Positions 46,655-58,794 of a stretch of 64,000 nt of DNA are shown one piece after another. The notes beneath the pieces were generated by a model. The model saw only the letters and a program-made list of their open reading frames with translations, searched no databases and was not told where the DNA came from. Location of the stretch: NCBI GenBank assembly GCA_002749535.1, contig MZZL01000409.1:488962-552961 (forward strand), written 5' to 3'. Both the position numbers and the translations under genes were made by a program. Source of the DNA: Apophysomyces variabilis (taxonomy: Eukaryota; Mucoromycota; Mucoromycetes; Mucorales; Mucoraceae). Position 1 is the stretch's first letter. Every line of letters starts with the position of its first letter.

Positions 46655-47012
46655 GAGATGTGAAAGAAAACGTAACAAAAGAAATAAAAGAAAGGAGCTG
46701 TCGTGGGTAAAGCACGCCTGGCTGTTCACAATGAGAAAGACACAAATCGGGATAGATTTGTGCAACTTTAATAACAGCATAATGAATGCTGTACGCTGAC
46801 TCCATCATTCACATACGTTTCCGAGCTTGTTAACAAAATAAAACTCTAATAGCTTCACATGTAGAACGTAGTTCTCATGGATACATAAGCTAAAAGTTCC
46901 CAATTAAATATAGATATCTTCTTGTTTACCGCGGCCATGTCAATGAGCGAGCAAAGGAACAAAAACAGGTCGTTCAGCTGAGCGCAATTCATGAATGCCA
47001 CGGCAGTCCGTC

Positions 47013-47023
47013 ATTGGTCCAAT
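47013..47023. promoter_or_regulatory. Palindromic CCAAT box (ATTGG-T-CCAAT)
   Basis: An 11-bp inverted CCAAT pair located 72-82 nt upstream of the TPR-MYND start codon. Both orientations of the HAP/CBF target are present, a stronger hint than a single pentamer. Confidence 0.4.
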
Positions 47024-47094
47024 AACACCAGGTTGCGCCGCTGTAGTTTTAATTTTGTGCACCGTCTTACTCGTTCCTTCTACCTTTCTTGACC

Positions 47095-48449
47095 ATGACC
47101 CAAACCAACGTTGAATCTACAGTTGCTCCTTCTGCTCAGGACAAAGTTGTTGATGTGAAGACAGAGGAAACAAAAGAAGAGGAATACCAGGATCGTTTCC
47201 TGAAGGGAGGACCCAGCATCATCGCGTATGATTTGTTAGAAGGTCGCGGCAAGGCCAATGAAACCACCGATCCTGATGTGAAGGTCTACCAAAAAGCCAA
47301 GGAAATGTTCCGCAAGGGCTATGACCTTTGCATGACCATTCCACGTACATTGGAAGAGAGTGTCCTGGAAAAATATGAGGAAAATATTAAGGATGCAGCT
47401 GAAACCATGGTCAACGCCTGGTTGCTTGACGACAAAGCCGCACCCATGTCTGAGCGTGTCCTGATCCTGGGTCAGCAGTATGAAAAGGTCTTACTGAAGA
47501 ACATCCCTGAAGAACAGAAAGAAGGCTTTTTCATCAAGGAAAGTCTGCTCTTTTCGGCTTGGATTCTTCACGTTGGAAGACAGTATCAGCACTGGTAAGC
47601 AGAGAGGGAATAGGAAGAGAATTGTAGAAAAAATCAAACAGACTTTGCTAAAAGTTCATGTCTATAAAAGCGTGACTACCCTTACATTGGCCATCGACAC
47701 CTACGACGACCTGCCGGCACGTGTGTACTTCCTCCGTGCATCGTGCTATTTCTCTTTAGGCAAGCTGAGGTGCGTGTAGATAGTATGAGTGACAAACGAT
47801 GTATTGCTGCTAATGACTATAAATTAGAATTGGTCTTAAGGATCTAGAAAAGTGCCTTCAGAAGGACGAGAACTTTACAGTTGCATATAGCGTTCTGGGT
47901 GCAGTTTATATGTCGCTCAATGAACGTGACAATGCTATCCGAAACTTCAAACTATATCTTCAAAATGGTCATCCTGACACTGCGGACACAGTCAACACTC
48001 TGTACTCTCTTTCAATTTTGTTGAATCAGAAGAGTAAGAAGCAGCAAGCCCGTGAATATTACAACAAGGCCAAGGCTGCTGAGGCGCGATTCAAGTATCT
48101 CTATGGTACCAATACTGGTATGAGTGATGCTAAGCGCGATGCTGTGCAACTACATGAGACACCTGATGAAGCAAGCAAGATCATCAACAGCGCTATACCC
48201 TCGAAACAGTTGAACAACCGAATGGAGCAGCTTATCAAGGCCGGTATCCTTGTTTCACCTTATCCTCCTAATCCCAAACAATGTTCCAACTGTGGCGAAG
48301 CGCATCGCAAGGAAGACCCAGAAAAATCACTCCTTTGCTGTGGTGCATGCAAGAGTATCTGGTACTGTTCGCGTGAATGCCAGGTACAGGATTACAAGAG
48401 AGGGCATAAAACTGCGTGCAAAAAGTCAACAGCAGCGGAGAAAAAGTAG
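47095..48449 (+). CDS. TPR protein with C-terminal MYND zinc finger
   Basis: Three exons (47095-47594, 47671-47769, 47828-48449) give 406 aa. The N-terminal 170 residues are acidic and helical. Exons 2-3 form tetratricopeptide-like helices (DDLPARVYFLRASCYFSLGK; LEKCLQKDENFTVAYSVLGA; NTLYSLSILLNQKSKKQQAR). The last 60 residues are a complete MYND finger: CSNCGEAH...SLLCCGACKSIWYC...CQVQDYKRGHKTAC, with the expected C-x2-C, C-x2-C, YC-x3-C and H-x3-C ligands. MYND fingers bind proline-rich peptides, so a TPR-MYND protein is probably an adaptor. There is no SET domain. The ATG at 47095 lies in a good context (gaccATGacc). Confidence 0.85.
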
Positions 48450-49208
48450 AGGCAAATTATAAATGTAGATGGGATGTGTTTATCATGTATGTAGTTGAAG
48501 AAATTAAAAAAAAACTGGCGTGTGTATAGAAAGTGGTATAGGCGTACAGATTTGGAAAGAACAACGTGAAACATAATCCGATCCCGTCATGCAGAAGCCC
48601 AATGAAAAACAAACAATACTATTTGTACATGTTCGTTTCGTTCTGAAAGCACCAGTCGTAGTAAATAGAAACAAACTAGAATCATTTCTTGGGATCTCCA
48701 ATTCGATCATGTTATATATTGCAATCCCCTATCTTAATGTTGTTTTGTCTGGATCGAAATGCGGCAAGGAAGCGAGCAAAGCCAAACCTCGGTAGCCAAT
48801 GGAAAATGAAGTCATGCGATTTGAATCATCATTTAAAAACGAAAAATCGAAAAGCGCCATGGTGCATTAAACATGGAAAAGTAGAAAGCAAACATTTTCA
48901 TCGCATCGAATGTGAACAATAAAGTGTTTTTATTATTTCATCTAATGGTAAAATTAATCATGTTCATATGTACTATATCTCACGTAAGTTCTATCTTTCA
49001 TTTACTTATTAGATGGTCAATATGGATTTGTTGTCAAAAAGAGGGATGCACAGGGATGTACACATATATGTGTGATGTTTTTGTGTGCGTGTGACAGCAA
49101 TTGAGTTGCAACATTTCGCCTGTTTATCAAATTCTGCTTAAGACATTCCCTTTTCTTTATCTTGCTTGGCTTTGTTTTCTTTCTCTTTTCCGATCTTCTT
49201 TAGTCGTT
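48450..49208. other. Intergenic region
   Basis: A T-rich pyrimidine tract ending in ttcttttccgatcttctttag immediately precedes the next ATG and resembles a 3' splice site, so a non-coding 5' exon may be present upstream of 49209. Otherwise nothing was seen. Confidence 0.4.
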
Positions 49209-49895
49209 ATGATTCCTACTATTTCAGAAGGAACACTACACCAACAGAATTCTAACGAGTTGGAGAAAATGTTTAACGCTCTTATCGCTGAAGCGGATCA
49301 TAGAATTAAGCAATCCGCAGATTGGCCTATACTTTCACACAACGGAGATGTGATAACAAGAAGAGGGCCATGTTTAAAAGATGACCATCAATATTTTCAA
49401 CGTAGCAGTATTCATCCCGCCGAAGATGTCACTTACGATCAATTACGGCAAGTCTTATTGATCAATCATTCCCTAAACCAAGCGAAATACGTCGTCAATG
49501 TATCTGAAGCGCAAGAATTGGAGAAATTCAATCAATATGCTGGTGTGTACTGGTTGGGCTTCAAGGCCACATTGGTACCTAGTCGTGAGTGTCTTGAACT
49601 GGTGGTAACGCGGGAGGATCCTGAGTCCCGCAGGTTTACCATTGTATCCAAACCTGTCGATTACTTGCAGACGCCCTTGCGCCAAGGCCATGTCCGTGGA
49701 GCTTATGAATCTTGGCAGGTGGTCCAAGAAGTGGTGGGAAACAATGGACAAAAGCAGGTTGAATGGGTATGCGTAAAGCGATCATTTCCTGGTGGTTGGA
49801 TTCCTTGGTGTTTATCGGACTGGTTCACAGGACATGAACTCCACAAGGAGGTAGACTCTGTCATTCACTTCATCAAAGAAACTGGAGTAGTTTGA
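49209..49895 (+). CDS. DUF3074-like START-fold protein
   Basis: Single-exon frame of 228 aa from the ATG at 49209 (MIPTISEGTLHQ). The ending VEWVCVKRSFPGGWIPWCLS, preceded by GHVRGAYESWQVVQEV, matches the pattern of fungal DUF3074 proteins, a START-like fold family (late strand W-(V/M)-C plus a xGGxIPxW helix start). Central strands such as YWLGFKATLVPSRECLELVV and FTIVSKPVD fit the beta-sheet of that fold. Lipid or sterol binding is typical of START domains but unproven for this family. No signal peptide or membrane helix is seen. Confidence 0.65.
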   Translation: MIPTISEGTLHQQNSNELEKMFNALIAEADHRIKQSADWPILSHNGDVITRRGPCLKDDHQYFQRSSIHPAEDVTYDQLRQVLLINHSLNQAKYVVNVSEAQELEKFNQYAGVYWLGFKATLVPSRECLELVVTREDPESRRFTIVSKPVDYLQTPLRQGHVRGAYESWQVVQEVVGNNGQKQVEWVCVKRSFPGGWIPWCLSDWFTGHELHKEVDSVIHFIKETGVV

Positions 49896-52438
49896 CAGCC
49901 TACCTATCTTAACATACAAACCCAAAAACAAAATTCCCGTTTGCCCTCGCCTTTTACCTTTTACTTTTACCTATCTTATGCAGCATATTAAACAGCATGT
50001 GAATTGTCGATATTGTGCACACACAGTTAGCCCTGGAGCAAGATGGAAAGAAATATCCCTTCCCTGTAGACAAGTTGGAAGTTGCAAGGTTTTGCCACAT
50101 GACATACCACGTGAGGTCCAATCTACGCCGTATTCGCTTGGTCGTATGGACCATCAGTGGACGGCTGATAACGTTATAGTAAAGAAAAGACTAGAACCGT
50201 CTATGCCGATATCAAATGAAAGAGCCTGACCCACGTACTATAACCTATTTCTGCTGGAAGGGTGAAGGTAAAGAAAACACGATGGAGCCGTCTGTGGAAA
50301 AGTGTCAGCTTTCCACATTATCCGGTATTACTTTGCTTGAACAGATACGCGGAAGCAGTTTTCTTTATTTCGACTCGCACCCGGAAGATGATATGTACGG
50401 AACGTGCAAGCAGCATCACGTTTCGTCGAGACTCTAAAGTCATGATCACTCAATTACATATGGTAACACATAGCTCTGCGTCTCGTATTGCAAGACAGTT
50501 CGATTTCCTGCTATTCGTATTCTGCATATATCCCAAAGTGCAGAAGGTAATGCTTATGAAATATCATGCTGCAATCCTCAATAGTCCAAACCGATTCTTT
50601 ATTGGGCTTTTTGGAGCATTGTATCGATCTGAAACAGGAAAATGTCACTTTGAACAAGTATAAGATACAGCCCCTTTCTATCAGTTGATTGAAGGTTATG
50701 CCGACGATCACATGTCTGATCGTCCAACGTCATATATTTAGTAGACGCAATAAAGCTCAATAACTGGAGTGATCAATATTGGAGAATGAAAGCTCCATAT
50801 AGGATAATACGTCGGCTTCGGCTTTCTCCAATAATATGCGTCTATACGGACATCACATCCAGTAATTCGATGAAAGGCTGTGTGTGTTTGTCGCATAGAA
50901 GGGTAGAACATCATCATGGGCAAAAGGTTTTACAACTCGTATTCCGAGCGAACTACTGGACTCGCGTGTAGATCTCTTTAGGCCCCTGCAAAGGCTCTGT
51001 CCCATGGAGACTTGGTGGATAAATTTATAAACAAGCACAGTTTTGTTTTTCCCTATTTAATCAAAAATTCATCTGTCAGAACTCATGGACTCAGTTACGG
51101 AGTAGTGCATTATAAAGCTCTCAAACTAGAATTGTGAAGCCTTGAATTACCCTTACCGAGTATCCTTTGTCAATTGCGCGTTAACATAACCGGACTGTAA
51201 TAACAGAGACGCATTTCAAATGCGGGCCGAAACACCTCCATAACCCCCTATTTTTTGTTTGCTTGTTGTTTATGTTGGATAGGATTCCCAATCCTCGGTC
51301 AATATTACAAGGATACCTATCGGAGCATGGCACAAATTACTATTCCTCCTTAACTTACGACACGTTATCTTTCAATATTTATTGTATATCCTCATTTACA
51401 CGCAGCGGCTTACAATATCAATTTAGCAGGTAGTTGGTTAAAAAATAGTTTGCAGAGGTATGTGTACGTATTCCCGCTAAACGCTATTTATACAATGATT
51501 CCCTAAACCTTTGAACAAGAATTGATCCTATTAGGTTATGGAAAGCCATCAGTTCTAGAATGAAAGCTTATCTCTGTCAAATATGCAATATAAGCCGAAT
51601 ACTTACTATGGGAAATTCCGAGAGAGGAAGAAATGGTACTCTAATCGTTAGGTTGAGCAGCACAGTCCAGGAATCTGGAAAAGAATGTAAAGGGCCATGA
51701 CAACTACCTCAAAAGAAAAAAAGGTTCATGTTCTGTTATTCCGGATGGAGACCCGTCCTCTCTAGTATGGACACGATGTTGCCTAAAAGCATCCAATAGC
51801 CTCTATAGAGAAACGTATGGCCAGTTATACGAAAATCCATGTACCATCGATATCCGTGCTGCTTTAACCGTGAGACACGGTAGATGGAGAAAAAGTAATC
51901 CAAGCCATATGAGCGAAAAACACGGGGTGTCTACATGGTCATATGCCGATGTTTGAAGGACTTCGGGATGGCGTAGTAAACCGTCAGCGGTCAACGGAGA
52001 CTGCGGCCCATTCGGCTAGCTTGATATGGTTTTTGCATTAAGAGACGAACTTACGAAAGAAGGTTGCCAGATACAACTAGCCCGGTTGTGATGGTGATAA
52101 CAACTGCATCCCATCGCATGAGATCGAAACGGAAAAAGAGCCGCCGCCAAAAAAAGGAATACTTTTTTTCTTTGAAAGCGTGAGTGAATTTGTGTTAAGG
52201 ATCACACGATCCGCACATCATCAACAGGAACCAATCAGACAAAGTGCATTCTTGCTTTGACAAAACAAAAATGGTAGTGGCTACAGCAAGATGTGGTAGT
52301 TTACATTGGATAAATGATACATGGCAAAATAAAAGGGAAGGTAATTTGGCAGGGTAACGTTTGGGTATTAGAGAAAAGGAAATAAGGGAATTCGGAAATA
52401 GTAGCATTATAAAAAAGAAAGAACGATGAAGTTATATA
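49896..52438. other. 2.5-kb region without an intact gene
   Basis: Plus-strand frames at 49978-50663 carry protein-like fragments (RWSRLWKSVSFPHYPVLLCL; ITYFCWKGEGKENTM) that faintly recall the C-terminal end of non-LTR retrotransposon reverse transcriptases, but they are short and broken. From 50.7 to 52.4 kb I see only unrelated short frames on both strands. Confidence 0.35.
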
Positions 52439-53362
52439 TCAGATATCGCGTCGATAAGAAGGGTGTGGTTGCATTCCGGATAAATCCAATGGATGGTTGG
52501 ACGGAATCATTGCTGGAGCTGGCGGTGGCTGTCTATCCAAAAGACTACCCATTCTTACTCGATACATCTCCAGCATGCCTTCCAGCTCCTGTGTTCTGTG
52601 CTGGTATTGTCGTATTTCTTCATGTAAAAATCGGATATGATCCACCGATTTCTTCAGGATAGTGCCCTTATTGTTTTTGCTGGCGTCTCGCTCGGGCAAC
52701 AACGTTGAAAGCTCGAAAATTCGTTCATTAATAGTATCTCGCCTTCGTCGTTCAACTGCATTGTGTGATTCGCGTCGTCGTCTCTTCTTTTCAAATAATA
52801 ATTGCATACTATCAAACTCAACGATTAGATCCTGAGCTATGTTGTAGGGCCACGTGGACCCTGCTTTTCCGCCCCCGTCCTAATTGCAACGCATAACTTA
52901 CTGTCGTTGTTGCATTTCATCATCCAGGTTGGTTTCGGATGGTGACTGTGATTGTTGCTGTTGCTGAGTAGCAAAGGCATTCTCCGAAGTGGATGCCTCG
53001 ATCCAGTCTTCTGCGCTCGGTGTCTGATAGAAAGAAGTATTTTGGCCTTCCTTTTTCGGAGAACCTGTTTGCTGCGGGACAGGTATCTGTTGCTTGTAGC
53101 TTGGCATTGGGGTAGTATTGTAGGATTGGATATCATATTGTCGCCCAGTTTTCGGTGAATTGCGCCCGCTAGACGGTTGCATAAATGATTGTTTTCGAAG
53201 CCCAATATCGTCTGCGGAAGAATCAAGTGAAGGTGCGAAAGTTTTATTGTCATTGCCGAGCACAGCAGCAGCCGTCACCGATGTAACATCCTCTTGTTGT
53301 TGGTGCTGCTGTTGTTGCTGTTGTGGATTAAATGACGGATGGTGGAATTGGATGTTGTACAT
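52439..53362 (-). CDS. bHLH (leucine-zipper-like) transcription factor
   Basis: Two exons (52902-53362, 52439-52808) joined by a 93-nt intron give 276 aa. Exon 1 is Gln-rich with two Gln runs (QQQQQQHQQQ; QQQQQ) and no domain. Exon 2 opens with the basic region ESHNAVERRRRDTINERI, which has the His, Glu and Arg contacts (H-x3-E-x3-R) of class B bHLH factors that bind CACGTG E-boxes, then helix-loop-helix LSTLLPERDASKNNKGTILK and SVDHIRFLHEEIRQYQHRTQ, running into a zipper-like helix (ELEGMLEMYRVRM). USF, MITF/TFE, Rtg3 and SREBP-type relatives share this layout. The only acceptor that keeps frame lies just before the exon-2 ATG, so a shorter product starting at 52807 is also possible. The intron contains a CACGTG. 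Confidence 0.85.
52851..52856. promoter_or_regulatory. E-box CACGTG inside the bHLH gene intron
   Basis: CACGTG within the near-palindrome ggccacgtggacc, about 45 nt from both intron ends. Class B bHLH proteins recognise this hexamer, so autoregulation is conceivable; chance is equally possible. Confidence 0.35.
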
Positions 53363-54860
53363 CGAAAGTCTTCGGGAAGGGTCGCTGGCCAAGCTAGATA
53401 AGGAAGCAATAGGAAGAGAGGAACGAAGCAAAAGTCTTCTTTTTGAGTATGCAAAAGAAGAAGGCAAAAATGACGTACAATGGATTTCCACCCGACTTTA
53501 AGTTGCCAAACCTTTAACCGTTCTAACATATCATTGGATGGCAAATGGACCGTGAGCAACTGTATACGAACAAGGGAAAATTCGGAGATTTGGGAACAAA
53601 TCAACTCAATTGCAGTCATGCGACTTTTTGCCTTAGTTATAGATCCAAACGATCGGTGGCAAAACAACACCACTAAATTAAGTTACTTAACCGAAAATAC
53701 AATATTATCTTATTTGATTTAGAGTTTGCTGCATTTAGAATACCAATGACAGCTTTTTGTGTTCAGAATGCAATCATCAAAATTCAAAACTCCAGAATCA
53801 AAAGACAACATCAAAAGGAAACGACAACATCATTAAAATAAACTGCCTTGTCACTATTTGTCGTCCTTTAATATAAAATGCCCCATATGGAACTTCCATT
53901 TCTGGTGGCAAACTTGCACTACATCTAATGACATATGGCCCATTAAACCATCTCCTTCGCTGCTTGCTATTCTAACGATATAGACAGTAATCAGCCATCA
54001 TTAATGTTTCCTACGACAAAAAAAAATTCAAGTTATATCGAACTCTCTGCTGAAGGCTGGAGTAGCTGCTCTGGATCGACGGAAACCAGAAGCCGCAACG
54101 GCTGGTTGATGTAGTAAACCCATCTGGCTTTTGAGTAGTATCAGAGCTACTATCGATGTAAAAATAATACTAATAGGTCAGGCAGTACAATAATCTTATC
54201 ATGAGATTATTGACATATCTAAAAAGATCCCTTAGATCTTCTGCGCTAATGGTTTCCAAGCACTTGGCGAGGATATGATCGGTGCCGCTGAATTGCCAAG
54301 TTCCATTCCCATTATAAACCTGCTGCTGGTGTATAGGCAGTTCAAACGCCCCTCAATTGTTTCGGCAATAGAAGAAACTTCACATCTGTATCTGTATTTT
54401 CCTTTTTATTTTTTTGCTTTTTCAAACACATATATTGACTTTGCCATATAAAATACAAGAACCGAATTAAATATTGACATGTATGTCACAGGGATTTTAT
54501 GATCTCTTTAGAAATGCAACAATCCCATACACAACCTAAAAATAATACGGCTTTTTTACGCAGTTGCTTTTTGTTTGCGTGCTGCTAATATGCCTCTCTT
54601 TTCCCTGACGTAACTTTTGGATAATGACTAGACATCTGCAGTTGTATTCTATTATAGTTACTGGAACTCCGGTGTAGGTTAGAAAAACCATTCTCAATAT
54701 ATAATGTACATGCCCTATATCTTTCCTAACGACGTGAAAACAGCTGAATTAATAGATCTATGTCCTATTTCATTAAAGATAGAGTGGTATCGAGTAATGA
54801 AAAAACTATGCGTTTCAGACTAACTGTCACATGCCCAGCTACTTTGGACCATCAACACTG
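53363..54860. other. 1.5-kb intergenic region
   Basis: Upstream of the bHLH gene, on the 3' side of the methyltransferase gene. A purine/pyrimidine-rich leader near 53.4-53.5 kb may include a 5' UTR. No gene was recognised. Confidence 0.45.
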
Positions 54861-55993
54861 TTACCGAGTGTACTCGTAATAACGATATCGAACAATGCCT
54901 TCTTCCTCTTGCTTTTCTGAGTCGATAGTGCATCGGTTCCGCAGACCAACTTGTCGCATTTTTTGCTCAAATCGGTTGACTTCCTTCCAGTGCGTATCCC
55001 TCAAAGGAATCATAAAATAGAATTCGTTTTCCATTAGTTTTTCAACCGCGACTGGTAGATGTTCTGCATGTTCCATTTCATAAAGTAAATCGCTAGCGAT
55101 GATAGTGTCAAATTTCTTATCCTTCCATTCTGCTGAATTGTCATTGGCAACTTCGATAAAGTCGAGTTTGGATACGACTGCTCGAGAATGGTTGAGATTG
55201 AGATTGATAGCGACGTTTTCGAGTACCCTTGGATGGTAGTCTGTGACATGTACTTCTCTTGCGCCTAGCATACCACAGACTAGACCAACCATTCCGGTCC
55301 CTGTTCCTAGTTCAAGCACCCGTCTTGACGGCATATCGGTAATCACCTTTTGTTGGATGAGTTTCCTGAATGATTTGTTTCAGTTAAATTGCTCCTTTTT
55401 CTAAACAACAAACTTTACTTTGCTAGTAATGGAGCAGCTCCCCATGTCTTAAAGCCAATGTCATTTCCTATAAAGCTTGGTTCATGCAATTTGATTTTAA
55501 ACTCCTGCCGATCGCCATCATCGTTTAGATACGGAATGTGCCACGTGCGAGTAATGGCGCCTGCGGCTACCGTGAAAGTATAAGATCTCATGAACTTAAC
55601 ATGATTGGCAAAGATTGCACCCTTACCTCCTCGACCTGATAAATGAGCCAAAATTTTGGCGGCCCTTTCCATGCGGTCGTCATCCTTATCATCGCCCACA
55701 ATCATATCGCCTGCAACGACTTTTACAAGGATGGCACTAGCCATGTGATTTGCTTGGGTAATATGGTGAGGATAAACCCGGTCTGTTTCTTCTTCTTTCT
55801 CCTCTTCTTTTCCGTCTTCGAGCTCAATGTTAGTGTAACGGTCATAAGACCGTCTTATCAAGTTGTCCAATTGATCAAATGCTGTATCCAAGTGTCCCTG
55901 CAGGCCATCTGAGGCCGACTTCTTGAGAATCCAGGCCTGAGATATGTGATGATGAATTGACTCCAAGATTTCGTTCGGTTGGTAAGTTATCAT
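54861..55993 (-). CDS. Protein-lysine methyltransferase, METTL21/EFM family (Methyltransf_16)
   Basis: Two exons (55419-55993, 54861-55365) give 359 aa. The C-terminal exon has the Rossmann SAM-binding motif RVLELGTGTGMVGLVCGMLG, followed by VHVTDYHPRVLENVAINLNL (acidic ribose-binding loop), FDTIIASDLLY (the DxxY-like motif of seven-strand lysine methyltransferases) and a terminal strand RYRYYEYTR. The N-terminal 190 residues form a fungal-type extension, ending in the conserved approach to motif I, GNDIGFKTWGAAPLLAK. Yeast Efm2/Efm3/Efm6 methylate elongation factors; the architecture is closest to Efm2/Efm3, but the substrate is inferred. The ATG at 55993 gives MITYQPNEILES. Confidence 0.82.
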
Positions 55994-56397
55994 GGTATAA
56001 GTAACAAAACAACAGTTCAAGAAAGAGCCATCTTTCTCCCCCTTTTAAAATAAACAAAGAGCGGGACATGAATTAGGTACTTCTTTTTCGATGGCATCTC
56101 CCTCAACGATTGGTTTCTTCAGGTGGCTGCAGCAAAAAAAAATTGCCCGCTAGAGATACAGTCACCCTTAGCAATTCATGAAGATCGAACGAATAACATG
56201 GCCCTGAGACAATTGATATACCTATGCAAGCCAACTGTCTATGAAGTTTGAACAGTTAGATAAGAGTTGTATTCTGCAATGAGTCCTTTGCACGTGCCCA
56301 TCAACAACTTTCGATTTGAGAAAAGAAAAAAGCAGCTGAGTTGGTTTGTAACCTTTTCCTCGTCCTCTTTTCTACAATCCGACACTTTCAAGAAACC

Positions 56398-56637
56398 ATG
56401 TCCCACACTGCCTCTATGTCTCCCAATGAGACCAATTACGGAACAGTACGCACCGCGGAAGAACAGGAAGAACATCCAACACAGGATCCATTTACTGCTC
56501 CAGAGGAGCCATCAACTGTCAACAACTGTACATGCTGCGGAATCCTTATTTTACCACTTGCAGCCCTTGGAGGCGCTCTTGATCAGCTTCAGCGTAAACT
56601 GTCAAGGCTGTTTGGAGGTGCCACATCAAAATCATAA
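56398..56637 (+). CDS. Hypothetical 79-aa protein with Cys-rich hydrophobic C-terminal segment
   Basis: Single exon from the ATG at 56398 (context aaaccATGtcc), preceded by a pyrimidine-rich leader. The first 45 residues are acidic and polar (TAEEQEEHPTQDPFTAPEEP). The rest, NNCTCCGILILPLAALGGAL followed by an amphipathic basic helix (DQLQRKLSRLFGG), looks like a membrane-associating end that could be palmitoylated on the CTCC cysteines. No known family was recognised. Coding status rests on start context, clean amino-acid character and length only. Confidence 0.5.
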   Translation: MSHTASMSPNETNYGTVRTAEEQEEHPTQDPFTAPEEPSTVNNCTCCGILILPLAALGGALDQLQRKLSRLFGGATSKS

Positions 56638-57629
56638 AATTAATACATATGAATACCAGCTATCCCGTCAGAAGAATCTGACATAAAACGTAATTACAGC
56701 AGTTTATTTACTTTGCCCAGGCTTCCATAGCGTGTAGCCATAGATCAAGGAGACAATAGATCAACATTAGTGTCGTTGATGCTACGGAGTACATTTCTGA
56801 GTTTTGTGTGTCTGCGGATATTGGAATAAAGGCACTGGATGAGTCGCTTGAAGCCCACAGAAATCAAAATACTCATCGGTAGCATGGAGGGAACGAAACG
56901 TTATGGCTGGTTCGAAAAACTTGAGCTCCGCATCTTCTGATTTGAGGTTTCACATGTGGCCAAAATGCGGAGCCTTCGGTGCCTTGCGGGAAAAATGGAT
57001 GACCGACATTGCATGAACGTAAAATAGATCTCATAGTGGCGATAACATGGCACACTGGCGAAAATGAGCACTTGACTTCATTTATGCTCACTAAAAACGG
57101 GTCAAATGCGTCAAATGCCCCCACATTGATACATGTTAACGTATGATGATTCACGCAATAGAAGTTATTTGGATATTATGTAACTAGTAGACCGGTGCTT
57201 TGTCAGAAACGACCGTCAACCATCTCATAGAAAATCAAGCGGTTAAAAGAAATATGTACATAGTTAAGCGGCCAAAGAAAAACATACAGGCTCTTTACCA
57301 GTCTCTGACGATGGGTTAAGCATGGTATGTGACACGGCCACAAAAGTAGAGAGATTGTTCGAGATATCTGTACCTAGGAACTTGGGTGACCTGAAACAGG
57401 ATCAAAGGGTGAGGTCTGAATGGAAGATGATGGCATCTTTATGCGTTTACATATGATAATACATCACAAGAACATACAACGCTTCTTTGCGCAGAATTCA
57501 TCTAAACAGCTCAGCTGGTGTTGGCAAAAATTATGACAGCATGCTATGGCAAAAATCTGTGTTTTGGTTCCCGTAACATCTCTTTTGTTACGACAGTACT
57601 CGATAGTCAGCCATATACCATGGTAGATA
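56638..57629. other. Intergenic region
   Basis: Between the hypothetical 79-aa gene and LSM1 (convergent). A minus-strand frame at 56873-57154 has no family. Nothing else was seen. Confidence 0.45.
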
Positions 57630-58194
57630 TTAATACAGATCGTTTTGAACATTGTCCACGCAGAAACCTTGATTATGTAGCGCCTTAGTCCGAATCTTTT
57701 CCATTTGTTGCTTTGCTTCCATTTCTTCTCGTTGTGCTACTAAAATTTCTTCTACTGGAACCTGCCGTAAGTTTGAATACTCTTCTTTTTCCAAATCCTA
57801 TGCAACAGTCAATGACGTCTTCAAATACAACTTAGAGCGCACGTACGATTTCGCCTAGCAGAACCACGTTTTCTCCTCGAATGAGGAATATGCCTCTGGG
57901 TATATCACCATAACAGTTTCCAACGTATATCCTCTCAATGGTATCTTGCAAGACAAGATTCGCTTTTAACTTCGCGTGAGTACATTATCGCTAATACATG
58001 ATCCACTATATTACCGAATTGGTCGAATGAACGCAGGATGCCAATGAGTTTGCGGCCGTCTCTCAAGACCACCATCAACTTTTCTAAACACGACGATCAA
58101 CCCAGTGTGCGATGATGTTAAGAAGCGACATACTGTCAACGCTGTCAATAAGACCAGTGGATGTGGTGAAAAACGGACCAGCTGTTAACTCCAT
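57630..58194 (-). CDS. LSM1: Sm-like protein LSM1 (cytoplasmic Lsm1-7 mRNA-decay ring)
   Basis: Four exons (58134-58194, 58015-58083, 57847-57962, 57630-57797) give 137 aa. The start [20 protein letters not shown] leads into the Sm1 motif [36 protein letters not shown], and the Sm2 motif [15 protein letters not shown]. The extended C-terminal helix [19 protein letters not shown] and [20 protein letters not shown] is specific to Lsm1, which distinguishes it from Lsm8. Lsm1 heads the Lsm1-7-Pat1 ring that binds oligoadenylated mRNA 3' ends and promotes decapping. All junctions are in phase with short introns. Confidence 0.95.
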
Positions 58195-58794
58195 TGTGTT
58201 CTTCAATAAAGAAGCCAGTGTGGATGGTTTGTGACTTTTCAGGAAAGAAGCCGGCAGAATCGGACTAGATGATTGGTTGAATCTCCAGACAGTCCGTTCA
58301 GCTGTTGTGCACAATCAATTTCGCATAAGTGGATTTAGTAGGAAAAATATAGCTTCTCTGGTTTTGTCTGGAGCATTTGACATCTACGTGCAAGTTGCAT
58401 ACCAACGAGGTATAATTTATGTCCTATTTAGCACAGACTAGACCCTTCCATGAACGCAACATTTGGATAGAGTAGCGTACATAATCATCCAATAGAAATA
58501 ATAGATTATAGAACAATTTCTAGGCTCTAATAAGGATAGAAGATATTTTTGCCAAATAAAGAGAATAATAACTACAAGCACCTTTTATAGATTCGAGAAA
58601 ATCACGCAGGACTCAACGAAAACAGCGTAAACACGTATGATTTTTGCCATTAATAGAGAGAACAAGACGTGTTCAGGACTATTTAGTTGAAAGCACCGAG
58701 CTGAGTTCGGATTTAATTCAATCCGGACCGGACGAACCGCTCAGCATCACCATCCACATACGGCCCTACACGACAGCTTGACATTCTTCTTTTT
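58195..58794. other. Divergent intergenic region between LSM1 and UBP2
   Basis: About 600 bp, probably holding both promoters. The AT-rich stretch around 58480-58600 has no coding pattern. Confidence 0.5.

Noticed and set aside
49978..50663. Possible non-LTR retrotransposon reverse transcriptase tail
   Set aside because: Only faint Trp-rich fragments; no catalytic motif, no poly-A tail or target-site duplication visible.
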